This document shows positions 27,018 to 34,489 of a DNA stretch of 64,000 nucleotides, piece after piece; position 1 is the stretch's first letter, and each line of letters starts with the position of its first letter. The stretch comes from Rhizobium terrae. Its GTDB lineage: Bacteria > Pseudomonadota > Alphaproteobacteria > Rhizobiales > Rhizobiaceae. Made by a program: the position numbers and the translations under genes. Under the pieces are notes generated by a model. The model saw only the letters and a list, made by a program, of their open reading frames with translations, did not search any database and was not told the origin of the DNA. Where the stretch lies: NCBI RefSeq assembly GCF_003425685.1, contig NZ_QJKM01000006.1, positions 1-64,000 of the forward strand, in the 5' to 3' direction.

Positions 27018-27869
27018 ATGTCAATCCTGAAAAAGATCAATGCGCAGCTCGAGATCATGGCGCCGGCGGATCGTCAGATCGGTCAGTTCATCCTCGACAA
27101 TCCGGAGCAGATGCTTAGGCTTTCCTCCGCGGCCCTTGCCGCCGAGACCGGCCGCAGCCAGTCGAGCGTCGTGAAGTTCAGCCAGAAGCTCGGTTTCGCC
27201 GGCTATCAGGAATTGAAGCTCGCCGTCAGCGAGGCCAAGGCGCAGGAGCGGCACGCGCCGCCCGGCATGATCCATGGCACGATCGAGCTCGGCGACAGCT
27301 ATCTGACGATCCTGCAGAAGCTTATCGGCAGCAAGATGCTCGCCATGCAGCAGACGCTTGCGGTCAACAGCGAGCAGGAGATCGAGCGGGCGCTGACGGC
27401 ACTCGACACGGCACGCCGCATCCACATGGCCGGCGTCGGCGCCTCCTCGCTCGTCGCTCGCGATTTTTCCTACAAGCTGATGAAGCTCGGCCGCAACGTG
27501 CTGCATGATAGCGACAGCCATGTGCAGATGGCGAATGTCTCGACGCTGCGGGAGGGCGACGTGCTTCTGGCGCTGTCCCATTCCGGCGCCAGCATCGAGA
27601 CTTTGAGGATCGCCGAACTCGCTCGCGAACGCGGGGCTACGGTGATCGGCGTGACCGGCCTCGCCGGCGGCCAGTTGGGGCAGGTGGCGGATATCCGGCT
27701 CTACACCGTGGCGGACGAAGAGCGCGTCCGTTCCTCGTCGATCACGGCGCGCGATGCGCAGCTGATGCTGACGGACCTATTGTTCATTCTTCTCGTGCAG
27801 CGCCAGCCGGACGCCAACGACTACGTTCATAACAGCGAGATTGCGGTCTCGGTTTTGAAGATGAAGTAG
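27018..27869 (+). CDS. RpiR-family regulator (HTH-6 plus SIS domain) of the recycling block
   Basis: This 283-residue regulator has an N-terminal HTH-6 domain (ILDNPEQMLRLSSAALAAETGRSQSSVVKFSQKLGFAGYQELK) and a C-terminal SIS sugar-phosphate-binding domain (MAGVGASSLVARDFSYKLMKLG, then ALSHSGASIETL). The E. coli relative MurR senses MurNAc-6-phosphate, the AnmK product and MurQ substrate, so that is the likely effector. The ATG at 27018 has AAGGA 5 nt upstream; an upstream extension of the frame covers the promoter and is rejected. It is divergent from murA. Confidence 0.9.
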   Translation: MSILKKINAQLEIMAPADRQIGQFILDNPEQMLRLSSAALAAETGRSQSSVVKFSQKLGFAGYQELKLAVSEAKAQERHAPPGMIHGTIELGDSYLTILQKLIGSKMLAMQQTLAVNSEQEIERALTALDTARRIHMAGVGASSLVARDFSYKLMKLGRNVLHDSDSHVQMANVSTLREGDVLLALSHSGASIETLRIAELARERGATVIGVTGLAGGQLGQVADIRLYTVADEERVRSSSITARDAQLMLTDLLFILLVQRQPDANDYVHNSEIAVSVLKMK

Positions 27870-27884
27870 ATCTGCCCTTCAAGC

Positions 27885-28535
27885 TCACGCGTCGAGACGG
27901 TGCTTCAGGCGCATGACCTTGAAGAAGCCATTCGGAAAGACGCGGCGGATTTCGGCAACCCGGAAGTCGCCGCGACGCTCCGCCCATTCGGCTATCCGTG
28001 AAATGCGGAAGGCCGAACTCCATCCGACCCGATGGACGATCGGTGCGACCGCTTCCTCTATGGCGCCCTGGATGCCGCGTCCGTCGCCGAGCTTGCTGGC
28101 GACGATGATTTCGCCGCCCGGCCGCGTCACGCGGGCGCATTCGTCGAGCGCCCGTTCCGGATCGGGAATAAGCGTAATGACGAAGGGCAGGCAGACCGCA
28201 TCGAAGGAGCGGTCGGCAAAATCGAGATGATGGGCATCCATCACGTGCAGGGCCTGTACGTGGCCAAGCCGGTGGCGGGAAACCTTTTCGCGCGCCTTGG
28301 CGATCATGTGTTCGGAGAGGTCGACGCCGACGACCCGGCAGTGCTCCGGGTAATAAGGCAGGGCGAGGCCCGTGCCGACCCCGACCTCCAGGATGTCGCG
28401 CCCTGCTTCGGCGGCGAGCCTTGCCGCGGTGCGATGCCCATCCCGCAACAGGCCCCGATAGACGCGGTCATAGACCGGAGCCCAGCGCTCGTAGACCTTC
28501 TGCTGATGTTCGGTGCTGTTGCGGATGGTCGCCAA
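27885..28535 (-). CDS. Class I SAM-dependent methyltransferase, possibly phospholipid N-methyltransferase
   Basis: This 216-residue protein has a Rossmann methyltransferase fold: VYERWAPVYDRVYRGLLRDG, then motif I LEVGVGTGLALPYYP and the post-I aspartate in VVGVDLS, then ARVTRPGGEIIVASK. The YERWAPVYD opening resembles the Rhodobacter-type phosphatidylethanolamine N-methyltransferase, but that is only a suggestion. The TTG at 28535 is preceded by a GGGGGG site; an ATG at 28589 adds 18 residues with a weaker site. It ends 15 bp from the rpiR stop in convergent orientation. Confidence 0.7.
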   Translation of the reverse strand: MATIRNSTEHQQKVYERWAPVYDRVYRGLLRDGHRTAARLAAEAGRDILEVGVGTGLALPYYPEHCRVVGVDLSEHMIAKAREKVSRHRLGHVQALHVMDAHHLDFADRSFDAVCLPFVITLIPDPERALDECARVTRPGGEIIVASKLGDGRGIQGAIEEAVAPIVHRVGWSSAFRISRIAEWAERRGDFRVAEIRRVFPNGFFKVMRLKHRLDA

Positions 28536-28634
28536 GATCGTTCCCCCCCTGATACCCGGATGCGTCCAGAAACTCAGGATAGAGACCATAGTTCCGTTTT
28601 TCGAATCTTTTGCGATGCCGGGCCGATGACGGTA

Positions 28635-29255
28635 TCAGGCGGCGCGCATCGCTTCGATGAATCTTTTCGCCTGATCGGCAATCGCGGCAAGGTCCGCGCC
28701 CGGCTTGTAAAGCGACGAGCCGATGCCGAAGCCGGCCGCACCCGCTTTGATGTAATCGGTCATGTTGTCCGGCGTCACACCGCCTACGGCAAGCACGGGA
28801 ATATGCTTCGGCAGCACCGCCTTCCAGGCCTTGATGACATAAGGCGGGATAGCTTCGGCCGGAAAGGCCTTGATGCCGGTGGCACCGGCTTCGATTGCCG
28901 CGAAGGCTTCGGTTGGAGTGGCGACGCCGGGAAGGCTTACCATGTCCGCGGCACGGCTGGCTTTGATGACATCGACATTGGCATTCGGCGAGATGATGAC
29001 TTTTGCGCCGGTTGCCGCGACATCGGCGACCTGTGCCGGCGTCAACACAGTGCCGGCACCGATGAGCGCTTGTTCGCCGAAACGCCTGACCAGTTTCTCG
29101 ATGCTCTTCAGTGGCTCGGGAGAGTTAAGCGGCACTTCGATGATGCGCCAGCCGGCCCCGACCAGCACGTCGCCGACGGCTTCCGCTTCCTCGGGCTTGA
29201 TGCCGCGCAGGATGGCGACGAGATTGCAGGCCTTGAGCGCCTCTTCGAAGGTCAT
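28635..29255 (-). CDS. dgoA: 2-dehydro-3-deoxy-6-phosphogalactonate aldolase
   Basis: The 206-residue KDPGal aldolase splits 2-keto-3-deoxy-6-phosphogalactonate into pyruvate and glyceraldehyde-3-phosphate. Class I family signatures are seen: LVAILRGIKPEEA, EVPLNSPEPL with the active-site glutamate region, IGAGTVL, and IKAFPAEA with the Schiff-base lysine. AAGGAG precedes the ATG. It lies 14 bp after dgoK and shares its operon, so the two perform the last steps of De Ley-Doudoroff galactonate breakdown. No galactonate dehydratase (dgoD) or transporter adjoins. Confidence 0.9.
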   Translation of the reverse strand: MTFEEALKACNLVAILRGIKPEEAEAVGDVLVGAGWRIIEVPLNSPEPLKSIEKLVRRFGEQALIGAGTVLTPAQVADVAATGAKVIISPNANVDVIKASRAADMVSLPGVATPTEAFAAIEAGATGIKAFPAEAIPPYVIKAWKAVLPKHIPVLAVGGVTPDNMTDYIKAGAAGFGIGSSLYKPGADLAAIADQAKRFIEAMRAA

Positions 29256-29269
29256 CTCGGAACTCCTTG

Positions 29270-30199
29270 TTATTCGGCGGCTGCGGCCGCGATCAGCATG
29301 ATGCCGCGCTTGGCGGCGTTTTCGGGGCCCGCTTCGACCGTCAGGTCGAAGAGCGGTGCGATGCGGCCATAACGGCTGTTCAGGATATTGTTGCCGACGA
29401 TGCCGATCGCATCGCCCGGCTTGAACCAGCCGGTGGCCCGCGCCTGGCGGAATTCGGAGCCGATGACGAGGCCGGAGACATAGTCGAGGATGTCTTCGGG
29501 CTTCAGTTTGCCGTCGAGGATGCCGGTGCGGGCGCTGAAGATCGCCGACAGGAAGGCGTCGGCGGCGATGCCCTCGCTTGCCGCGAATTCCGCGCCGCGA
29601 TCGAAGGCGCTCCAGTTCGGTTCTGCGCCGGGGACGGGATCTTGGGCTTTGGCGATGAAGGAGTGTTTGGTCAGCAGTGCGAAAACCTCGCCCGTCGCGT
29701 AGGTTTGGAAACCGGCGATGCGGCCTGCCTCTATCCGCGCCCATTTGCTGTGGGTGCCGGGAAGAACCAGCGTACGGTTCTTGTCGAGGCCGAAGCCGAC
29801 GATCTGGGTTTCCTCGCCGCGCATGACGTCCGGAAACGGCCTTGCCGCCGGATTGCGCATGCCGGGCAGGAAGGTGATGACGGCGCCGTTGCCAAGTGTC
29901 AGTTTCCGCGTTCCGGCCGCCAGTTCCGAGATCCCGCCGGGCGTGTCCACGTAAGGCACCTCGATCCAGCCGTTGCGGCTGGTGATCATGCCGCTCGCAA
30001 GCACCGGGAGAGGACCATGCGCCGAAAACCAGGCGCCGACCGCTTCCATAAGAGCCGCTTCGAAGGCGCCATCCTTGACGAATTGGATACCGCCGCTGGA
30101 GGTCTCGCGAGTATCGGTCGTTTCGCCGTCTTCCGACACCAGCATGGCGCGCAACGAGCTCGTGCCCCAATCGAGGATGATCGAGGTCGGTCTTGGCAT
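29270..30199 (-). CDS. dgoK: 2-dehydro-3-deoxygalactonokinase
   Basis: The 309-residue kinase phosphorylates 2-keto-3-deoxygalactonate at O6. Recognisable features are the opening IILDWGTSSLRAML (phosphate 1 motif of the sugar-kinase fold), LASGMITSRNGWIEVPYVDTPGG and VLPGTHSKWARIEAGRI. A GGAGGA site lies before the ATG. It is the first gene of the dgoKA pair and is divergent from msrA across a 290-bp gap. Confidence 0.9.
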   Translation of the reverse strand: MPRPTSIILDWGTSSLRAMLVSEDGETTDTRETSSGGIQFVKDGAFEAALMEAVGAWFSAHGPLPVLASGMITSRNGWIEVPYVDTPGGISELAAGTRKLTLGNGAVITFLPGMRNPAARPFPDVMRGEETQIVGFGLDKNRTLVLPGTHSKWARIEAGRIAGFQTYATGEVFALLTKHSFIAKAQDPVPGAEPNWSAFDRGAEFAASEGIAADAFLSAIFSARTGILDGKLKPEDILDYVSGLVIGSEFRQARATGWFKPGDAIGIVGNNILNSRYGRIAPLFDLTVEAGPENAAKRGIMLIAAAAAE

Positions 30200-30489
30200 G
30201 ATGAGAATCCTCCGGAAACGCTTCGGGCCCTTCGATAGCCCGGCCCACCTCCCGATGTCGAGAGGCGGTTGGCGGTATGTTGGACTTCAGCAGGCAGGGA
30301 TGCCGCGAAATTTCGGCTGCCTGCCGCGGCGGTTCACCGATGCGTCATGACTCAGCGTGAACCTCACTTAACGGAAGCGCTGTGGCCCATGGAATGTCGG
30401 CACGCGGCAGGCGTCGGTTTTCTTCGATATTGAATATTCGGCTGCGGAGCGCCATTTTAGTCTCAAATCCAACACCGAAGGAGGAAAGC
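30200..30489. other. 290-bp divergent intergenic region between dgoK and msrA
   Basis: It must contain the dgoKA and msrA promoters. A nested inverted repeat at 30290-30324 has outer arms GCAGGCAG / CTGCCTGC around an inner GAAATTTC palindrome; it might be an operator or an RNA hairpin. I did not find the GTAAC-CGAAT sigma-factor motif of the neighbouring locus here. Confidence 0.4.
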
Positions 30490-31014
30490 ATGACGACGTC
30501 TACCGAACGGGCCGTCCTGGCCGGCGGCTGTTTCTGGGGCATGCAGGACCTGATCCGGCGCATGCCGGGGGTGTTCTCCACCCGCGTCGGCTATAGCGGC
30601 GGCGACGTGAAGAACGCCACCTATCGCAATCACGGCACTCATGCGGAAGCCATCGAAGTGATCTTCGATCCGGCGAAGATGAGCTATCGCGATTTGCTGG
30701 AGTTTTTCTTCCAGATTCATGACCCGAGCACGAAGAACCGCCAGGGCAACGATATGGGCACGAGCTACCGTTCGGCGATCTATTATGAAAACGACGAGCA
30801 GAAGCGCGTCGCCGAAGATACGATCGCCGATGTGAACGCATCCGGCCTGTGGCCGGGGAAGGTGGTGACGGAAGTCGAGCCGGTCGGCGATTTCTGGGAG
30901 GCCGAACCGGAACATCAGGATTACCTGGTTCGTTATCCGAACGGCTATACCTGCCATTTCCCGCGTCCGAACTGGAAGCTGCCGAAGCGTTCCAGCATTG
31001 CTGCCGCCGAATGA
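30490..31014 (+). CDS. msrA: Peptide methionine (S)-S-oxide reductase
   Basis: This 174-residue MsrA reduces the S-diastereomer of methionine sulfoxide in proteins. The catalytic motif GCFWG holds Cys14, and GYSGG and HxPTQ-region equivalents follow ([25 protein letters not shown]). A GGAGGAAAGC site precedes the ATG; the frame upstream is not used. No signal peptide is visible, so it should act in the cytoplasm and complement the periplasmic system encoded downstream. A strong terminator follows. Confidence 0.93.
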   Translation: MTTSTERAVLAGGCFWGMQDLIRRMPGVFSTRVGYSGGDVKNATYRNHGTHAEAIEVIFDPAKMSYRDLLEFFFQIHDPSTKNRQGNDMGTSYRSAIYYENDEQKRVAEDTIADVNASGLWPGKVVTEVEPVGDFWEAEPEHQDYLVRYPNGYTCHFPRPNWKLPKRSSIAAAE

Positions 31015-31038
31015 CGGCGCCTCAATCCGATGATATCG

Positions 31039-31075
31039 TGCCCGGCAGGCTGTCGTGCCTGCCGGGCATTTTTTT
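31039..31075 (+). terminator. Rho-independent terminator of msrA
   Basis: A perfect 12-bp stem TGCCCGGCAGGC / GCCTGCCGGGCA with a 6-nt loop is followed by seven Ts. It stands 24 bp after the msrA stop, between convergent msrA and nrsF. Confidence 0.92.
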
Positions 31076-31079
31076 GCCG

Positions 31080-31724
31080 TTACCAGCGAAGCAGGCGGGG
31101 GCCTGTCAGAGCGCCAAGTGCGCCGGTCAAGAGAATGCCGATCGAGTACCAGATCAGCACGAAGGGCATGCCGTTTTCGGTGCAGAACCAGGAATAGACC
31201 CAGGCGCCGGCAGCCCCGGCCGCGAGGCCCGCAACGAAGCCCGTGAGACGCAATTTCGTCGGAGCGCCATGGCGTAGCACCCAGGTGGTGCCGGCGAAGA
31301 CGGGGAGCGCAAACCCGAAGATCAGCAACGGGCAGTGAAGTGCCGAAGAGCCGACGATCAGAACGCGGTAGTTTTCCGGCGGCGCGATGGCGAGCTGGAT
31401 GCACGCGATGGCCGCCATGGCGGCGAAGATCGAGACGAGCAGGCTGAAGAACCGTCCCTCGGAACCGTCGGGGCGCGCCAGTTGATAGACGGTAAGGAAG
31501 GCGGTCAGCGCGATCAGCGCATTGTAGGCGGATTTGATCCAGAAGACCGGCAGCATGAGGGCCTCGGCCATATCGACGCGCAGACCGACGATCACCAGCA
31601 TCAGCAGCAGCGAAATGCAAAGGGCAGGCAGGATGCCGAGCGCGAAACGACGCCGCAGCGCCTGGCGCGGCACCGGCTCCAGATCGCTTACCAGGCTATC
31701 GATAACGTCGTCGGTCTTTCTCAC
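31080..31724 (-). CDS. nrsF: Anti-sigma factor NrsF (DUF1109), integral membrane
   Basis: This 214-residue membrane protein of the DUF1109/NrsF family has a short cytoplasmic N-terminus (about 27 residues, VIDSLVSDLEPVPRQ) followed by six predicted helices. NrsF proteins hold SigF-type ECF sigma factors at the membrane until oxidant or metal stress releases them. Its ATG overlaps the sigma gene stop. Two cysteines are visible in membrane segments (CPLL, WFCTEN), which could sense oxidants, although that is conjecture. Confidence 0.85.
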   Translation of the reverse strand: MRKTDDVIDSLVSDLEPVPRQALRRRFALGILPALCISLLLMLVIVGLRVDMAEALMLPVFWIKSAYNALIALTAFLTVYQLARPDGSEGRFFSLLVSIFAAMAAIACIQLAIAPPENYRVLIVGSSALHCPLLIFGFALPVFAGTTWVLRHGAPTKLRLTGFVAGLAAGAAGAWVYSWFCTENGMPFVLIWYSIGILLTGALGALTGPRLLRW

Positions 31725-32269
31725 GATCCGCCTCGCAATCTTTCTCCGAGTGCCTTGAGTGCCCGGTGGATGCTGACCTTCACCGCTGATTCCGACTGGC
31801 CGGTAAGGCTTGCGGTATCGGCGATCGACTGGCCCTCCAGTTTCACCTGCCGGATCAGGTCCTGCTGTTTCGGCGATAACCCGTCGAGCAGCCGTTCCAC
31901 ATCCAGGCGGGCGGTCAGCGCTTCTTCGCTAAAGCCGCTTTCGATCTTCTCGTCGAGTTCCGTCTCGGCCAGTCTCCGTCTGCCGCGGCCGCGGTGATGG
32001 TCGATGAGTTTGTAACGGGCAATCGAGAAGAACCAGGCTGTGAAAAGGCGGTCGCGGTCGTAGGTCGATCGGCGCGAATGTAATGCCAGCAATGTCTCCT
32101 GAACCAGGTCTTCCATGTCCGCCTTCGTCGCCGCACCCATGCGCCGGCTGTAATATCCGACCAGCAGGACGCGCAGCGCCGTCAGCAAACGCCGGTAGGC
32201 TGCCTCGTCCCCGTCAAGGGAAAGAAGCATCAATGCTTTCAAGGCTTCTTCCGAAGGGGCGCTGGTCAT
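31721..32269 (-). CDS. sigF: ECF sigma factor, SigF type
   Basis: This 182-residue sigma-70 family ECF factor has region 2 (MEDLVQETLLALHSRRSTYD, then FSIARYKLIDHHR) and region 4 (LSPKQQDLIRQVKLEGQSIADTA, then SAVKVSIHRALKAL). It is divergent from the methionine-rich peptide gene and is followed by nrsF, as in the SigF hypochlorite-response locus. A matching promoter lies only 15 bp before the ATG, implying a very short leader and autoregulation. Confidence 0.88.
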   Translation of the reverse strand: MTSAPSEEALKALMLLSLDGDEAAYRRLLTALRVLLVGYYSRRMGAATKADMEDLVQETLLALHSRRSTYDRDRLFTAWFFSIARYKLIDHHRGRGRRRLAETELDEKIESGFSEEALTARLDVERLLDGLSPKQQDLIRQVKLEGQSIADTASLTGQSESAVKVSIHRALKALGERLRGGS

Positions 32270-32284
32270 GCTGTCACAGAGGTT

Positions 32285-32311
32285 ATTCGGAGAAGCACGT
32301 AATCGGTTACA
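32285..32311 (-). promoter_or_regulatory. SigF-type promoter of sigF-nrsF
   Basis: On the minus strand TGTAAC is followed after 16 nt by CGAAT, with the sigF ATG 15 nt further on. The same two blocks occur divergently at 32365-32392. The pattern agrees with my recollection of the Caulobacter SigF consensus (GTAACC and CGAA). The transcription start would fall within about 10 nt of the ATG. Confidence 0.65.
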
Positions 32312-32364
32312 GGCGAAAAGAAAAACAATGCGGGTATCACAGCTCTATCACATGCGTGTGAGGC

Positions 32365-32392
32365 TGTAACGTATCTCGGTAGGCCTTCGAAT
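32365..32392 (+). promoter_or_regulatory. SigF-type promoter of mrpX
   Basis: TGTAAC at 32365-32370 is followed after 17 nt by CGAAT at 32388-32392, leaving a leader of about 55 nt before mrpX. It mirrors the promoter of sigF on the other strand, so one sigma factor would fire both. Confidence 0.65.
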
Positions 32393-32455
32393 GGTGGGAT
32401 GTGAGCCTTCGGCGGGCAGCCGGCGGACACGACACTCAATCCGAGGAGAATATCC

Positions 32456-32749
32456 ATGACCAAGATCCTTTCCGCCCTTGCAGCCTGCACCTTCGCGATC
32501 GGCCTCTCGCTTGCCGGTGTCGCTTCCGCGCAGGACGCCATGAAGTCCGACACGATGAAGAAGGACAACATGCAAAGCGGCGCGATGTCGAAGGACGCCA
32601 TGAAGACCGATGCCATGAAGACCGATGCCATGAAGACCGATGCCATGAAGACGGGGAGCACCAAGGCCGACTGCATGCACAATGCCGGCATGGAGAAGGA
32701 CGCGATGAAGAAGTCCGACATGATGAAGGCCTGCGACACGATGAAATAA
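32456..32749 (+). CDS. mrpX: Methionine-rich periplasmic peptide, pentapeptide MXKDX repeat protein
   Basis: This 97-residue secreted peptide has a signal sequence ending at ASA-Q (residue 25). The 72-residue mature part carries 14 methionines in MKxDA-type five-residue repeats, plus two cysteines near the C-terminus. The MxKDx repeat family contains MrpX of Azospira suillum, which soaks up hypochlorite by oxidising its methionines and is then repaired by the YedY1/YedZ1 reductase. The same partners follow here. GAGGAG precedes the ATG. Low-complexity sequence means that the homology rests on pattern and synteny. Confidence 0.85.
   Translation: MTKILSALAACTFAIGLSLAGVASAQDAMKSDTMKKDNMQSGAMSKDAMKTDAMKTDAMKTDAMKTGSTKADCMHNAGMEKDAMKKSDMMKACDTMK
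32600..32644 (+). repeat. Tandem 15-bp repeats inside mrpX
   Basis: Three exact copies of ATGAAGACCGATGCC follow one another (32600-32614, 32615-32629, 32630-32644), with further degenerate units on both sides. Each encodes MKTDA. The unit is a multiple of three, so slippage would add or remove methionines without breaking the frame. Confidence 0.9.
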
Positions 32750-32838
32750 GAATTTTCGCACTTTGCGCGGCCGCTGAAACTTTATTCGCAGTGGCCGCGT
32801 CCTCTCCTGCGAAACGTCCATTCATCCGGAGAACAATC

Positions 32839-33681
32839 ATGGCGACGATCGATGCCGATATGGAAACCGGCCGCACGCTTGTCTACCGTCACAGCCTCTT
32901 GGTGCGCCTGTCGCACTGGATGAATGTGCTGTGCTTCACGGTGCTGCTGTTCAGCGGACTGCAGATATTCAATGCCCATCCGGCACTCTATTGGGGCCAG
33001 TACGGCGCCGATAACGATCCGTCCTTCATTTCGATGGAAGCCGTCGAGGACGGTGGCAGCGCGAAGGGCCTGACGCGTGTCGGTCCGTTCGCGTTCGACA
33101 CGACCGGGTTTCTCGGAGTTTCGAATGTCGACGGCGAAGCGACGGCGCGGGGTTTTCCGGACTGGCTCACCATTCCGAGCTATCAGGATCTTGCGACAGG
33201 CCGGCGCTGGCATTTCTTCTTCGCCTGGCTGTTCGTCCTCAACGGCTTTTTCTATCTCGTCTACGGCCTGGCGAGCCGGCACTTTCGACGCGATCTCGTA
33301 CCCGCCGCAGAAGAATTGATGCCCGCTCATCTGAGCCACGAAGTGGCCAATCACGCGCGGCTGCGTTTTCCGAAAGGGCAGGAGGCCAGGCACTACAACA
33401 CGCTGCAGAAGCTGGCCTATCTCGCGGTGATCTTCCTGCTTCTGCCGCTGATGATCGGGACGGGGCTCACCATGTCGCCGGGGTTCAACGCCGTGGCGCC
33501 CTGGCTGCTGGATGTCTTCGGCGGCCGGCAGTCGGCCCGTACCATTCACTTCCTGACGGCCTTCTCGCTCGTCGCCTTCGTCGCCGTGCATCTGGCGATG
33601 GTCGTCCTGTCGGGCGTCTTCAACAACCTGCGTTCCATGATCACCGGCTATTACGCCATCGAACCGGAGGACAAGCCGTGA
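32839..33681 (+). CDS. yedZ1: Cytochrome b membrane subunit (YedZ1-like)
   Basis: This 280-residue di-haem-type cytochrome b561-domain protein has four core helices carrying candidate haem histidines (RHSLLVRLSHW, GRRWHFFFAWLF, TIHFLTAFSLVAFVAVHLAMV). A large periplasmic insert sits between helices 1 and 2. It would pass quinol electrons to the molybdoenzyme encoded next, whose GTG start overlaps its stop. It differs from E. coli MsrQ and matches the larger YedZ1 type found with MrpX. Confidence 0.82.
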   Translation: MATIDADMETGRTLVYRHSLLVRLSHWMNVLCFTVLLFSGLQIFNAHPALYWGQYGADNDPSFISMEAVEDGGSAKGLTRVGPFAFDTTGFLGVSNVDGEATARGFPDWLTIPSYQDLATGRRWHFFFAWLFVLNGFFYLVYGLASRHFRRDLVPAAEELMPAHLSHEVANHARLRFPKGQEARHYNTLQKLAYLAVIFLLLPLMIGTGLTMSPGFNAVAPWLLDVFGGRQSARTIHFLTAFSLVAFVAVHLAMVVLSGVFNNLRSMITGYYAIEPEDKP

Positions 33682-34454
33682 GCCGTCTCATCACCCGCCG
33701 CCGTTTCCTGATCGGTTCGACATTGACCGCCTCCGCGCTGGGCCTCAGCGGCTGCGATGCGCTCGTCGAAAGCGACCGGACGAAATCGGTCCTCAAGATC
33801 GCTGAAGGTTTTTCCATGAAAACCCAGCGCTTCCTGCTTGGCGACGACGCGCTCGCCCGCGAATTCGGAGAGGCGGATCTTTCGCCGGTTTTCCGCGCCA
33901 ACGGCACCAGCATGCCGGACAATCCGCACTATCTCGAATGGATGAACAGCCAGTTCTCCACCTGGAAGCTGGAGGTCGGCGGACTGGTCGAAAAGCCGGC
34001 GCAGCTTTCGCTTGCGCAACTCAAGGCCATGCCGTCGCGAACCCAGATCACCCGGCATGACTGCGTCGAAGGCTGGAGCGCGATCGGCAAATGGTCCGGC
34101 CTACCGCTCGGCGCTCTGTTGCAGTCGGTCGGTCTGAAGCCGGAAGCGCGCTACATCGTCTTCCACTGTGCCGATGAATACGAAAAGACGCTGGACGGCA
34201 GCGGCTGGTATTACGAAAGCATTGATCTGGTCGATGCTTTCCATCCGCAGACCATCCTTGCCTATTCGATGAATGGTCGGGATCTGGAGGTTGCGCATGG
34301 CGCGCCGCTGAGGCTCCGGGTCGAGCGGCAGCTTGGTTACAAGCAGGCGAAATATCTCACTCGCATCGAAGCGGTCGCCGAACTCGGCAGGCTCTATGGC
34401 GGCAATGGCGGGTTCTGGGAAGATCGCGGCTACGAATGGTATGCCGGGATTTGA
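33678..34454 (+). CDS. yedY1: Molybdopterin oxidoreductase, periplasmic methionine sulfoxide reductase-like (YedY1)
   Basis: This 258-residue protein of the sulfite-oxidase fold has a twin-arginine signal (TRRRFLIGS) and a lipobox LSGC with Cys26, so export through Tat and lipid anchoring are expected. Cys129 in HDCVEGWSAIG is the molybdenum ligand. The start is GTG, overlapping the yedZ1 stop. With MrpX as electron-accepting substrate it would regenerate oxidised methionines. A specific sulfite or other substrate cannot be excluded from sequence. Confidence 0.85.
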   Translation: MSRLITRRRFLIGSTLTASALGLSGCDALVESDRTKSVLKIAEGFSMKTQRFLLGDDALAREFGEADLSPVFRANGTSMPDNPHYLEWMNSQFSTWKLEVGGLVEKPAQLSLAQLKAMPSRTQITRHDCVEGWSAIGKWSGLPLGALLQSVGLKPEARYIVFHCADEYEKTLDGSGWYYESIDLVDAFHPQTILAYSMNGRDLEVAHGAPLRLRVERQLGYKQAKYLTRIEAVAELGRLYGGNGGFWEDRGYEWYAGI

Positions 34455-34458
34455 AAGA

Positions 34459-34481
34459 GGCCCGGCATGTTACGCCGGGCC
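34459..34481. terminator. Hairpin between convergent yedY1 and aldehyde dehydrogenase genes
   Basis: A perfect 8-bp GC stem GGCCCGGC / GCCGGGCC with a 7-nt loop fills most of the 35-bp gap. There is no long T run, but the position suits a shared, bidirectional end signal. Confidence 0.6.
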
Positions 34482-34489
34482 CAGTCCTG

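Noticed and set aside
29256..30248. Possible fusion upstream of DgoA
   Set aside because: The upstream part of that frame is an alternative frame of dgoK; DgoA starts at 29255 with AAGGAG before it.
32600..32644. Microsatellite or mobile repeat
   Set aside because: The units are in frame within a secreted peptide of the MXKDX family, so they are coding repeats.
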